62,004 nucleotides of DNA, taken from positions 1 to 62,004 of the forward strand of contig JAFDWN010000052.1 in assembly GCA_018268465.1 (NCBI GenBank), read 5' to 3'. Within the stretch, counting starts at the first letter, position 1. Every line of letters starts with the position of its first letter. Under the pieces are notes generated by a model. It was not told the DNA's origin. It did no database searches and was given only the letters and a program-made list of their open reading frames with translations. This DNA comes from Actinomycetota bacterium. GTDB lineage: Bacteria > Actinomycetota > Actinomycetes > Mycobacteriales > Mycobacteriaceae. The position numbers and the translations under genes are program-made. This document shows positions 52,753 to 60,752 of the stretch, piece after piece.

Positions 52753-53766
52753 GTGAAAGTGCATCTGCAGGTGGACGGCTCACCGACGCACGCCCGCGCG
52801 AGTGCCGCGGCCATCGCCGAACTCGGCGCAGACGGGATCTTCTCGTTCGAAGGACAGCACGACGTGTTCTTTCCGCTGCTGTTGGCAGCCGAAGAGACCG
52901 AGCTGGAACTGATGACCAATGTGGCCATCGCCGGTCCGCGCAGCCCCCTGCACCTCGCGCACGCGTCCTACGATCTGCAGACCATCAGCGGCGGCCGGTT
53001 TCGCCTGGGACTGGGGTCGCAGATCAAGGCGCACATAGAGAAGCGTTACGGTTCGCAGTGGGGTAGACCCGCCGCTCGGACGGCCGAGTCGGTCGCCGCC
53101 GTGAAGGCCATCTTCTCGGCATGGGAGGGGCTGGCGCCGTTGAACTTTCGCGGCGAGTTCTTCACACACACATTGATGCCGCCGAACTTCAACCCCGGCC
53201 CCAACACGTACGGCCCGCCACCGGTCCTGATGGGAGCGCTGGGCCCGCTGATGACCCGCAAGGCCGCCGAGGTCGCCGACGGCCTGCTGGTCATGCCGTT
53301 CAACAGCACCCGGCACTTCGCCGAGCGGACAGTCCCGGCGATGACCGAGGGCCTGCGCCGATCGGGGCGCACCCGCGGCGAACTCCAGGTCATTGCGCAA
53401 GCCATGGTTGCCGTCGGGCGAACCCAGGAGGCGCTCGCGACGGCCGTCGACCGGGTTGCCGGGCTGATCGCGTTCTACGGATCGACGCCGGCCTACACCG
53501 CGGTGCTGGAGGTGGAAGGGTGGGGCCACCTGCAGCCAGAGCTCAACGCGTTGTCCAAGCGGGGGGGCTATGCCGAGATGCGCGCACTGATCACCGAGGC
53601 CATGGTGGGCACATACGGCGTCCTCGGAACTCCAGAAGAATGCGCAGAGCAGATTCGCCGGCGCTACGGCGCTTGGGCCTCCGACGTCTGCTGCTATTTC
53701 CCTGGCTACCGACCCGATGACAATGACCTCGCCGACCTAGTGAGCGCATTGCACGCGACTAGCTGA
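52753..53766 (+). CDS. LLM-class F420-dependent oxidoreductase
   Basis: The 337-residue luciferase-like protein has LGADGIFSFEGQHDVFFPLL, LMTNVAIAGPRSPLHLAHASYDLQ, GRFRLGLGSQIKAHIEKRYG and a C-terminal VLGTPEECAEQIRRRYG. It matches the F420-type subgroup common in actinobacteria. It starts at GTG 52753 behind AAAGGA. It precedes the luxE/luxC-like pair by about 100 bases and may work on the same molecules. Confidence 0.9.
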   Translation: MKVHLQVDGSPTHARASAAAIAELGADGIFSFEGQHDVFFPLLLAAEETELELMTNVAIAGPRSPLHLAHASYDLQTISGGRFRLGLGSQIKAHIEKRYGSQWGRPAARTAESVAAVKAIFSAWEGLAPLNFRGEFFTHTLMPPNFNPGPNTYGPPPVLMGALGPLMTRKAAEVADGLLVMPFNSTRHFAERTVPAMTEGLRRSGRTRGELQVIAQAMVAVGRTQEALATAVDRVAGLIAFYGSTPAYTAVLEVEGWGHLQPELNALSKRGGYAEMRALITEAMVGTYGVLGTPEECAEQIRRRYGAWASDVCCYFPGYRPDDNDLADLVSALHATS

Positions 53767-53862
53767 GGATGCGGCCCTTGTGCGCGGTGTCGCGTTTGGG
53801 CTAGCGTTAAAACACCGGCGGTTTCTTATCGGCGGCTGAGTCACAGGCGAGGGAGACGAAGC

Positions 53863-55281
53863 ATGGTTGATTCGGCATTGCGGTCCTTCATGGACCGACC
53901 CTTGGACTACTTCGAGGAGTCGGTCACCAAGATGCACAGCGTGCCTCGCGACCAGCTCGAGGAGATGCAGCGCGAAGCCATGATCGAGCGGTTCGGAGAG
54001 CAACGCGATCGCATCGAGATGGTCCGCAAGCTGGCCGACCGCCTCGGCGTTGAGCGGATCGACGGCTTCAACGATGTCGTGCCGCTGATGTTTTCGCACA
54101 CCGCTTACAAGTCCTATCCCGCGGCGCTCATCGACAACAATCGCTGGGACCTGATGACCAAATGGCTGGACAAGCTGACGACCTACGACCTGTCGGGGGT
54201 CGACGTGGAGGGATGCGAATCGATCGACGAATGGCTGGACCGACTGGAGGCGCAGAGCCCGCTGCAACTGGTCACGTCCTCGGGAACCACCGGAACTTTC
54301 TCGTTCATCCCCAAGGATGAGCCGATCACTGTGCAGGGCATGCGGATCTGGAAAATGATGGTGTTCCAAACCTTCGGCAAGGAGCCGACAGAAGACGAGC
54401 TCAACCCCGTGGTCGACGTGATCTGGCCGAACTTCAGCGAGGGTCGATTCGGGATGACCCGGATGGTGCCGTGGATCAAGCGCGAGTTCACCGGCGGCGA
54501 CGAAAGCCGTTTCCACGCCTTGTATTCCGGTGCAATGGACACCGATCTGATGTTCCTGGCCAACAAGATGCGGCTGGCCGCGTCGCGCGGCGAGCTGGAC
54601 CGGCTGCAGCTGCCCCCGCATCTTGCTGCGCGCAAGGACGAGTTCATCGCGCTGCAGCAGCGTCAGATGACCGAGGTTCCCGAGTTCCTGGCCCGGCTGA
54701 CCAACGAGCTTCGCGGCAAACGGGTTTTCATGACCAACACGTACAACCTAATGTACAACCTGGCCGCGGCCGGCCTGAAAGAAGGAGGCCGGGCCGACTT
54801 CGCGGCCAACTCGGCCATCCTCACCGGAGGCGGGGCCAAAGGGCAGGTGTTGCCCGAGGGCTACATGGACGTCATCCGCGAGTTCTACGGCGGAGTCCGG
54901 ATCCAGGAGGGCTATTCGTTCTCCGAGCACAACGGTGTGCACTTCGCCTGCGAACTCGGCCGCTACCACATTCAGCCATGGGTGATCCCCTACCTTCTCG
55001 ACCCCGAGACCAGCGAGCCGTTTCCGCGCGCCGGGCGCCAGACCGGACGCTTCGCGGTTTACGACGTGATCAACCAGAGCCACTGGGGCGGTGTCATCAC
55101 CGGCGACGAGGTCACCATCGACTGGGACACTCCCTGTCCGTGCGGACGTACCACGATTGCGCTTGAACACGACATCGTGCGGTTCAGCGAGAAGCGCGAC
55201 GGTGAGGACGACAAGATCTCCTGTGCCGCAACCCACGAGGTGCAGAACGAGGCCATCGACTTTCTGAAGGAACTCGCATGA
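53863..55281 (+). CDS. LuxE-like acyl-activating enzyme
   Basis: The product has 472 residues. The AMP-forming core is seen in LVTSSGTTGTFSFIPKDE, with the nucleotide loop SSGTTG at 139-144, followed by GYSFSEHNGVHFACELGRYH and the zinc-like PCPCGRTTIALEHD near the C-terminus. LuxE activates a fatty acid as acyl-AMP and passes it to the reductase LuxC. The overlap with the following luxC-like gene (ATGA) strongly supports this pairing. A phenylacetate-CoA-ligase-like activity is the alternative. The protein is about 100 residues longer than classical LuxE. Confidence 0.82.
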   Translation: MVDSALRSFMDRPLDYFEESVTKMHSVPRDQLEEMQREAMIERFGEQRDRIEMVRKLADRLGVERIDGFNDVVPLMFSHTAYKSYPAALIDNNRWDLMTKWLDKLTTYDLSGVDVEGCESIDEWLDRLEAQSPLQLVTSSGTTGTFSFIPKDEPITVQGMRIWKMMVFQTFGKEPTEDELNPVVDVIWPNFSEGRFGMTRMVPWIKREFTGGDESRFHALYSGAMDTDLMFLANKMRLAASRGELDRLQLPPHLAARKDEFIALQQRQMTEVPEFLARLTNELRGKRVFMTNTYNLMYNLAAAGLKEGGRADFAANSAILTGGGAKGQVLPEGYMDVIREFYGGVRIQEGYSFSEHNGVHFACELGRYHIQPWVIPYLLDPETSEPFPRAGRQTGRFAVYDVINQSHWGGVITGDEVTIDWDTPCPCGRTTIALEHDIVRFSEKRDGEDDKISCAATHEVQNEAIDFLKELA

Positions 55282-56741
55282 CGTCATTCACCGTGCCGAT
55301 GTTCGTGCGTGGCGAGCTGATCACCGATGACCTGATTCCGTTCGCCACCCGGCTGGAGCACAGTTTTACGGCACCGGATCCGGCCAAGCACGCCCACCGG
55401 CTGCCGCTGGGGGATCCGCGCAAACTTGCCGACCTCTACACGGTCTCCCTCGACGAGATCCTCGACGTGCTCACCGAGCTGGGTCAGGCGCTCGCCTTCG
55501 AGACCAACAGCTACGTGCAGGAGGCCTTCGAGGCGTGCCTGGTGTCCAACCCCATGCCGGAGTCGATTCTGCGCACCGGCTATGTGGCGCTGCCGGCACT
55601 GTTCGCCCGCGACTCGATGCGCGAGCTCGCCGACACGACGGTCGGTATCGACCATCTCGAAGGGTGGGTGCCTCAGCGGCTCCTCGACGGGCGCGAGATC
55701 CGGGTTCGCGCGTTCGGTGCCCGCACTCTGCATGTGCCCGCAGGCAACGGCGGACTGGTCGCCGGGATCACCGTCTTACGCAATGCGATCACCCGCAGCG
55801 ACGCCATCGTGAAGGCACCTTCCAACGACCCGCTGACGGCGCTGGCGATCGCCAGGACGCTCGCCGACATCGCGCCCGACCACCCGGTGACCAAACATCT
55901 GGCGGTCGCCTACTGGAAGGGCGGCGACGAGACTGTCGAGGAACAGCTCTATAAACCCGAGCACATCGAAAAGGTCATCGCCTGGGGTGGTTTGGCTTCG
56001 GTCAAGCACGTCACCCGCTATATCCAGCCTGGCCTGGAACTGATCGCGCTGGATCCCAAGCGCAGCGCCACCATCATCGGACCCGAAGCGTTCGCCACCG
56101 AGGAGACATTGCGCGACGTCGCCCAGCGTGCGGCCTGCGACGTCGGGGCCGGTAACCAAGAGGGCTGCGTCAACGCGCGCGTGATCTACGTACTCAGCGG
56201 CACCGACGACGAGGGCCTGGAAAAGGCCAACAGGCTGGGCGAACTGATCTATTCCGCCATGATGGAGCTGCCGGACTTCATCAGCACCACGCCGAAGGTT
56301 GTCAACCGGACGCTGCTGGAGCACATCGAGGGCTCGCGGCTGACCGACGACTGGTACAGGGTGTTCGGTGGCGAGCACGCCGAGGGGGCGATCGTCGTTT
56401 CTCAGCTCGACGAGGCGGTGCCGTACTCCACCATGTTGTCGGGCCGGGTGGCCAATATCGTGCCGGCGGACTCGATCGAAAAGGTGACTGACGCTGTCAA
56501 CGCCTACACCCAGACTATCGGGATCTATCCGGAGCCGCTCAAAATGCAACTGCGGGAGACACTTCCGCTCTACGGTGCGCAGCGGTTGACGTCGCTGGGC
56601 TACGCAGCCAGCGTGAACTTCACCATCCCGCAGGACGCGATGGAGCCGGTGCGCCGGATGTGCAAATGGATTGTCGAGGAAGTCTGCGAGCCAGAGCAGG
56701 TTTTTCCGTTGTGGCGAGCCCCCGATCTGGTCAGCGGCTGA
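55278..56741 (+). CDS. LuxC-like acyl reductase (aldehyde-forming)
   Basis: The 487-residue protein is of the LuxC/acyl-CoA reductase family, an aldehyde-dehydrogenase-like fold. The nucleophile is probably Cys297 in GAGNQEGCVNARV. Other signs are HVPAGNGGLVAGITVLRNAI, IVKAPSNDPLTALAIARTL and LTSLGYAASVNF near the C-terminus. Together with the LuxE-like protein it should reduce an activated carboxylate to an aldehyde with NADPH. The two LLM proteins nearby complete a formal resemblance to lux operons, but no LuxAB heterodimer or LuxD is present. Confidence 0.88.
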   Translation: MTSFTVPMFVRGELITDDLIPFATRLEHSFTAPDPAKHAHRLPLGDPRKLADLYTVSLDEILDVLTELGQALAFETNSYVQEAFEACLVSNPMPESILRTGYVALPALFARDSMRELADTTVGIDHLEGWVPQRLLDGREIRVRAFGARTLHVPAGNGGLVAGITVLRNAITRSDAIVKAPSNDPLTALAIARTLADIAPDHPVTKHLAVAYWKGGDETVEEQLYKPEHIEKVIAWGGLASVKHVTRYIQPGLELIALDPKRSATIIGPEAFATEETLRDVAQRAACDVGAGNQEGCVNARVIYVLSGTDDEGLEKANRLGELIYSAMMELPDFISTTPKVVNRTLLEHIEGSRLTDDWYRVFGGEHAEGAIVVSQLDEAVPYSTMLSGRVANIVPADSIEKVTDAVNAYTQTIGIYPEPLKMQLRETLPLYGAQRLTSLGYAASVNFTIPQDAMEPVRRMCKWIVEEVCEPEQVFPLWRAPDLVSG

Positions 56742-56768
56742 ATACGTGCACGGAAGTAAGATCACGCG

Positions 56769-57374
56769 ATGGCCAAGCCGCTAATCCCCGTCGAAGTCAT
56801 CTACGAACGCGCTCTGGCGCTGCTGGACGCCGAAGGTTCCTCGGCGCTGACGACCAGACGTCTGGCGGCCGACCTGAAGATCTCGACTCGCACGCTCTAC
56901 CAGCAGGTCGGCTCCCGTGAGCAACTGATCCGTGCCCTGGTGGCCCGGCACTTCTCTCAGCTGCGACTGGACTTTCACGAACACGACGACTGGGAGAGCA
57001 CCGCGCTGAACTGGTGCCTGTCGTTGCGCGACGCGCTGTGCGCCCACCCGTACTTGACCGAGCTGATGACTGTCGACGACCGGTCCGCGATCATGGAATA
57101 CGTCAACAAACTCGTGGAAGCAGCTCTGCAAGAAGGGATTCCGGATGAACTCGCAGTGGAATGTTGCCGATCGTTGGTGAACCTCACCATCAACCACTCG
57201 GTGGTCGAGGTGCGCGGAAAAGATCATCCCAAGCTGTCGAGGGAGTCGACCGCCGAGTACGCCAACATCGAACGCAACTTTCCGCGGTCGATCGGTTGGC
57301 TCCTGGCCGGTGTGCGCCAGGAAGCCGGAGTCGCGTCGACGAAGAAGACCCGGCGCAGCAGTCGCGCAGGGTGA
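56769..57374 (+). CDS. TetR-family transcriptional regulator
   Basis: The 201-residue regulator has its HTH in LTTRRLAADLKISTRTLYQQVGSREQLIRALV. The C-terminal domain carries LTELMTVDDRSAIMEYVNKLVEAAL and ends in a basic tail (TKKTRRSSRAG). It lies 27 bases after the luxC-like gene in the same direction, so it is probably co-transcribed with it, and may act on the divergent promoter at 52617-52752 or on the site at 53807. Confidence 0.9.
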   Translation: MAKPLIPVEVIYERALALLDAEGSSALTTRRLAADLKISTRTLYQQVGSREQLIRALVARHFSQLRLDFHEHDDWESTALNWCLSLRDALCAHPYLTELMTVDDRSAIMEYVNKLVEAALQEGIPDELAVECCRSLVNLTINHSVVEVRGKDHPKLSRESTAEYANIERNFPRSIGWLLAGVRQEAGVASTKKTRRSSRAG

Positions 57375-57396
57375 GGACCCGAGCCGGAGGAGGCAA

Positions 57397-57720
57397 ATGG
57401 CCCGACTGGACGATTGCACCGATGGATCGGCCGGATATCGGCTCGGACGTGCCCACGCCCGATTCGAGGCCGCGTTGAGTGCTCCAGGGATCTTCGGCCG
57501 CGTCGCGATCGCACAGACCATGCGCGACCTCGCCCCTGAGTTGATGGACCTGATGGGGCCGACGGCGGCGTTGGGCGGCGACGCCGAACACCTCTACCGT
57601 GTGGCCCCGCTGATCGGGATCTACGGCGGCACCATCGACGTCTTCCGCAACATGATCGCCACGCACGTTCTGGGCCTGGGGCGACCGAGCTATGCACGTA
57701 TAGCGAAGGAGTCGACATGA
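57397..57720 (+). CDS. Mini-protein matching the C-terminal end of acyl-CoA dehydrogenases
   Basis: The 107-residue product has a strong ribosome site (GGAGGAGG) and its own ATG. Its second half, HLYRVAPLIGIYGGTIDVFRNMIATHVLGLGRPSY, corresponds to the last helix pair of acyl-CoA dehydrogenases (GGTxEIxRNxIAxxxLGLPR). The catalytic and FAD-binding core is absent. Good translation signals and overlap with the next gene argue that it is expressed. It could be a subunit fragment that pairs with another dehydrogenase, or a decayed gene. Confidence 0.65.
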   Translation: MARLDDCTDGSAGYRLGRAHARFEAALSAPGIFGRVAIAQTMRDLAPELMDLMGPTAALGGDAEHLYRVAPLIGIYGGTIDVFRNMIATHVLGLGRPSYARIAKEST

Positions 57721-58547
57721 GCGTCGAGATACTCGCCGACGGACTCGGATTCACCGAGGGGCCGGCGCTGCTGCCCGACGGCAGGGTGGCGCTCACCTCG
57801 ATCAGCCACGGCTGTGTCTACGTCGTGGATCCGGCCGGGGGACCGCTCGAGAAGATCGCAACGGGGGGAGGTGCCAACGGCCTGGCGGTCGCACCGGACG
57901 GGACGCTGTACGTCGCGCAGAACGGCGGCATCTTCGGCGGCAGCGGGCCCGCGGAACCCGGGGTGCAGGTGATCCAGAACGGGCGCGCCGAGTACCTCGC
58001 CACGGGCATGCAAGCGCCCAACGACCTCGTCATGCGGTCCGACGGCCACATCTGGGTCACCGACACGCGCGCCGAGATCGACTTCTTCAACCCCCAGCAG
58101 GACAAGCAGGGATGGGTGTGGAGCGTCGAGGTCGGCAGCGGCGCAAAGCAATTGGTGCTCGACGACGGCCCGGTATTCATCAACGGTCTCGGCTTTACAC
58201 CGGATGACCGCCAGTTATTGGTGACCACGACGTGCGGGGCGCAACTGTGGAATTATCCGATCACGCAAGACGGCGGCGTCGATGCCGCCGCTGGCCGGGT
58301 GCTGCACACCTTCGAAGGCGGGTGGCCCGACGGCATGGCGGTGTGTCCGGATGGAGCCTCGTGGGTCGCGCTGACGGGTGGCCACCGGCTGGACCTGATC
58401 GGCGCCACGGGAACGCGACTGGACAGTGTCGCCCTCGCCGACGGATCGCTTCCCACCAACGTCTGCCTGGGCCGGCGTCCCGGCGAACTGCTCGTGACGG
58501 CGTCCTTCCAGCAGGCCCTACTCCGAGTGTCCCTGGAACCGCGATGA
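57717..58547 (+). CDS. SMP-30/gluconolactonase-family hydrolase
   Basis: This 276-residue six-bladed propeller has GLGFTEGPALLPDGRVALTS, NGLAVAPDGTLYVAQNGG, QAPNDLVMRSDGHIWVTDTR, FINGLGFTPDDRQLLVTTT and GWPDGMAVCPDG. The metal ligands expected for SMP-30 (Glu in TEGP, Asn in APND, Asp in PDGM) are present. Such enzymes hydrolyse lactones, which fits with Baeyer-Villiger-like or CMD-type steps in the same island. It is coupled to neighbours on both sides by ATGA overlaps. Confidence 0.92.
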   Translation: MSVEILADGLGFTEGPALLPDGRVALTSISHGCVYVVDPAGGPLEKIATGGGANGLAVAPDGTLYVAQNGGIFGGSGPAEPGVQVIQNGRAEYLATGMQAPNDLVMRSDGHIWVTDTRAEIDFFNPQQDKQGWVWSVEVGSGAKQLVLDDGPVFINGLGFTPDDRQLLVTTTCGAQLWNYPITQDGGVDAAAGRVLHTFEGGWPDGMAVCPDGASWVALTGGHRLDLIGATGTRLDSVALADGSLPTNVCLGRRPGELLVTASFQQALLRVSLEPR

Positions 58548-59110
58548 TGTCATCTGTCGACTCGTTGCTCGCTGAGGGTGGGGACTCCCGCGCCGAACGC
58601 TATGTCATGCAGGTGGTCGCAAACTGTGCCAGCGATGTCGTGCGTCTGGCGGGCGGCGCGATATTCGACCGGGCCCTCTGCGGCTGGGACGTCGCCGTCT
58701 ATCTGCCCACCGGCGCCGCCGAGCGCGCAATCTCGATACTGGGCGCGCGTGTTGTCGACTTGAGCGCGCTCGGCGACGACGACAACCCAGCGCAACCCAC
58801 AATCGTCATCGAGTGCGTCGGTGCGATATCCCACCTGTCGGGTCGGTGGCGGGACCGGGGCTGGTGGATCGCGGAGGATCTGCCGGCGGGTCTGCATCAA
58901 GACTGCATCCCGATTCAGTTGAGCCGCGCGGCAACGGTTTTCAAAGGGCATGCGCTCGCGGCAGCAGGCTGCCCCGGCAGCCGAGCGGGGAGCACGGAGA
59001 CGTTCCTGTGGAGCACCGCCGGCCCGTCGATGTCGAGACGATCGACTGGACCGCTCATCAACTGCGACAACGAGGAGGCCAGCGATCGATATGAGCGCGT
59101 TCGCAGGTAG
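58544..59110 (+). CDS. Protein of unknown function in the oxidative island
   Basis: The ATG at 58544 overlaps the SMP-30 stop and the product has 188 residues. It reads like a soluble alpha/beta protein (ERYVMQVVANCASDVVRLAG; GWDVAVYLPTGAAERAISIL; PTIVIECVGAISHLSGRWRD). No known motif, signal peptide or membrane helix is seen. Its 3' end overlaps the next SDR by 20 bases and becomes Ser/Arg-rich and low in quality there, so the native stop may have been shifted. Confidence 0.6.
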   Translation: MMSSVDSLLAEGGDSRAERYVMQVVANCASDVVRLAGGAIFDRALCGWDVAVYLPTGAAERAISILGARVVDLSALGDDDNPAQPTIVIECVGAISHLSGRWRDRGWWIAEDLPAGLHQDCIPIQLSRAATVFKGHALAAAGCPGSRAGSTETFLWSTAGPSMSRRSTGPLINCDNEEASDRYERVRR

Positions 59111-59963
59111 AACAATCGCCATCACCGGGGCAGCACGAGGGATCGGCTTGGCGACCGCCCGAGCTCTCGCTGGACGGGGGGCGACGGTGGTGATCGGCGA
59201 CCGCGACGCCGACGCCTTGAGCGCGGCTCTGGACGAATTTCCGGCGTCGGATCTCGTCAGCGGTCACCCACTCGACGTCACTGACGCGTCGTCGTTTGCG
59301 GCGTTCGTGGACCACGCGCGGTGTGACGGAGGAGGCCGCATCGACGTCTTAATAAACAACGCCGGAGTGATGCCGGTCGGTCACTTCCTTCAGCAGAGCG
59401 ACCACGAGATCCGCACCGCAGTCGAGGTGAATCTTTGTGCGGTGCTGACCGGGTGCCGCCTGGTTCTGCCGGAGATGGTTGCTCGTCGAAGCGGCCACAT
59501 CGTGAACATCGCATCGCTGGCCGGCGCCGTACCCGTCCCGGGCGAGGTTGTCTACGCCGGAACCAAAGCCGCCGTCGTCGCCCTGTCCACTGCCATGGCA
59601 GATGAGTTCACCACGCACGGGGTAGAGGTCAGCGTGGTATCCCCGCCATTCACCGCGACCGATCTGATCGCCGGAATCGCAACCCCGTCAGGAAGCAAGG
59701 CTGTGACGCCCGACGCGATCGCCACAGCCGTCGTCGCGGTCATCGAACGCCCGAGAACCCATGTTGTGGTGCCACATTCGATGCGCTTCATTGCGCCACT
59801 GATGTCGATGATGGGTCCGCGGAGTCGCCGCAGGCTCAACAAACTCGTCGGATCTGACCGCGCCTTCCTCGACTACGACGGCGCCGCACGACGCGCCTAC
59901 CAACAGCGCATCGACACCGCGATGGGTGCCAACGACATCCCACCCGGTTACCATAATGATTGA
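59091..59963 (+). CDS. Short-chain dehydrogenase/reductase
   Basis: From ATG 59091 (GAGGAGG 12 bases upstream) it encodes 290 residues: TGAARGIG, LINNAGVMPVG, Ser in NIASLAGAVPVP, Tyr-x3-Lys in VYAGTKAAVV, and the long C-terminus typical of mycobacterial SDRs acting on bulky alcohols (VVPHSMRFIAPLMSMMGPRS). It is the last clear metabolic gene of the island. Confidence 0.93.
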   Translation: MSAFAGRTIAITGAARGIGLATARALAGRGATVVIGDRDADALSAALDEFPASDLVSGHPLDVTDASSFAAFVDHARCDGGGRIDVLINNAGVMPVGHFLQQSDHEIRTAVEVNLCAVLTGCRLVLPEMVARRSGHIVNIASLAGAVPVPGEVVYAGTKAAVVALSTAMADEFTTHGVEVSVVSPPFTATDLIAGIATPSGSKAVTPDAIATAVVAVIERPRTHVVVPHSMRFIAPLMSMMGPRSRRRLNKLVGSDRAFLDYDGAARRAYQQRIDTAMGANDIPPGYHND

Positions 59964-60254
59964 TGCAATGGTCGGTCCCATGACGTCGAGCACATATCTG
60001 GGTCGTCGCTCGGTGTTTCTGAGCCGAAACAGCATGCGCGCTGACTGTTTCGCTACGGCGACAGACTACGACGGTACGAAGGAAAGACCATGAAGGCGCC
60101 TGCCGACCGGGTAGCTTAGTGGCGGCGGTAGATATGCGCGCGGTGTTCGATGCTGCCTATGTGGGGACCCAGTCGTTCTCCACCAACTGCCAGTCGGTGC
60201 AGCCTGCCGCGCCGACTGACAAACTCGGCTGCACCCGATCGAAGGCCCTCATAG
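59964..60254. other. Intergenic region, no gene seen
   Basis: These 291 bases hold no supported coding region. The composition is mixed and no terminator hairpin stands out after the SDR. It separates the metabolic genes from the degraded right end of the insertion. Confidence 0.5.
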
Positions 60255-60611
60255 TCATCCCTTCTTCCTGGTTAGCTCGCTGACACTGCGCCTTGGCTTT
60301 TCGACATCCGCTGCGGCCAGTTGGCGCAGCCTCCACTCGTAGATCGGATCCGCGGCACGGTAGGGGGCGTCGCCATCCAGGACGAGTTCAAAAAGGTCGA
60401 GCATGGCCTTTCCGCGTCTTGCTCTATCTTTCGCGAGCAGCCGCCTGCGCCACGCCGAGTCGCTGAGCACGGTGGCCAGCCGAATGATCTCGGGATACAT
60501 GGCTGCGTTGCGGCTCGCAGTGCCCGCGCCTCGTTGGGCTTCATCGGGTTGGAGTTCGGAGAGTCGGAATCCGATCGCTTCCAGCGGTCGCCAGTAGTTC
60601 CACTGCTCCAC
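60255..60611 (-). CDS. Hypothetical protein, probably 5'-truncated
   Basis: From the GTG at 60611 this frame encodes 118 residues (EQWNYWRPLEAIGFRLSELQ to SVSELTRKKG). The open frame continues upstream without ATG or GTG to about 60752 and stays protein-like (GASRADILLAHRRHQRLI; PAIRQSVTDAYDIVEQWNYW). The intact gene was therefore probably longer and has lost its start. The sequence is helical and basic. No family was recognised, and whether it once belonged to the transposition functions of the insert cannot be told. Confidence 0.5.
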   Translation of the reverse strand: MEQWNYWRPLEAIGFRLSELQPDEAQRGAGTASRNAAMYPEIIRLATVLSDSAWRRRLLAKDRARRGKAMLDLFELVLDGDAPYRAADPIYEWRLRQLAAADVEKPRRSVSELTRKKG

Positions 60612-60752
60612 GATGTCGTAGGCGTCGGTGACAGATTGCCGAATCGCGGGCCGGCCGTGTTGGCGGATGAGACGTTGATGCCGCCGGTGTGCAAGCAGAA
60701 TATCGGCACGCGAGGCGCCAACGATCTTGACAATCGGGCGGGTGCCCGCCCT

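Noticed and set aside
53863-56741. True bioluminescence operon
   Set aside because: The LLM genes are F420-type single proteins, not a LuxA/LuxB pair, and luxD is absent.
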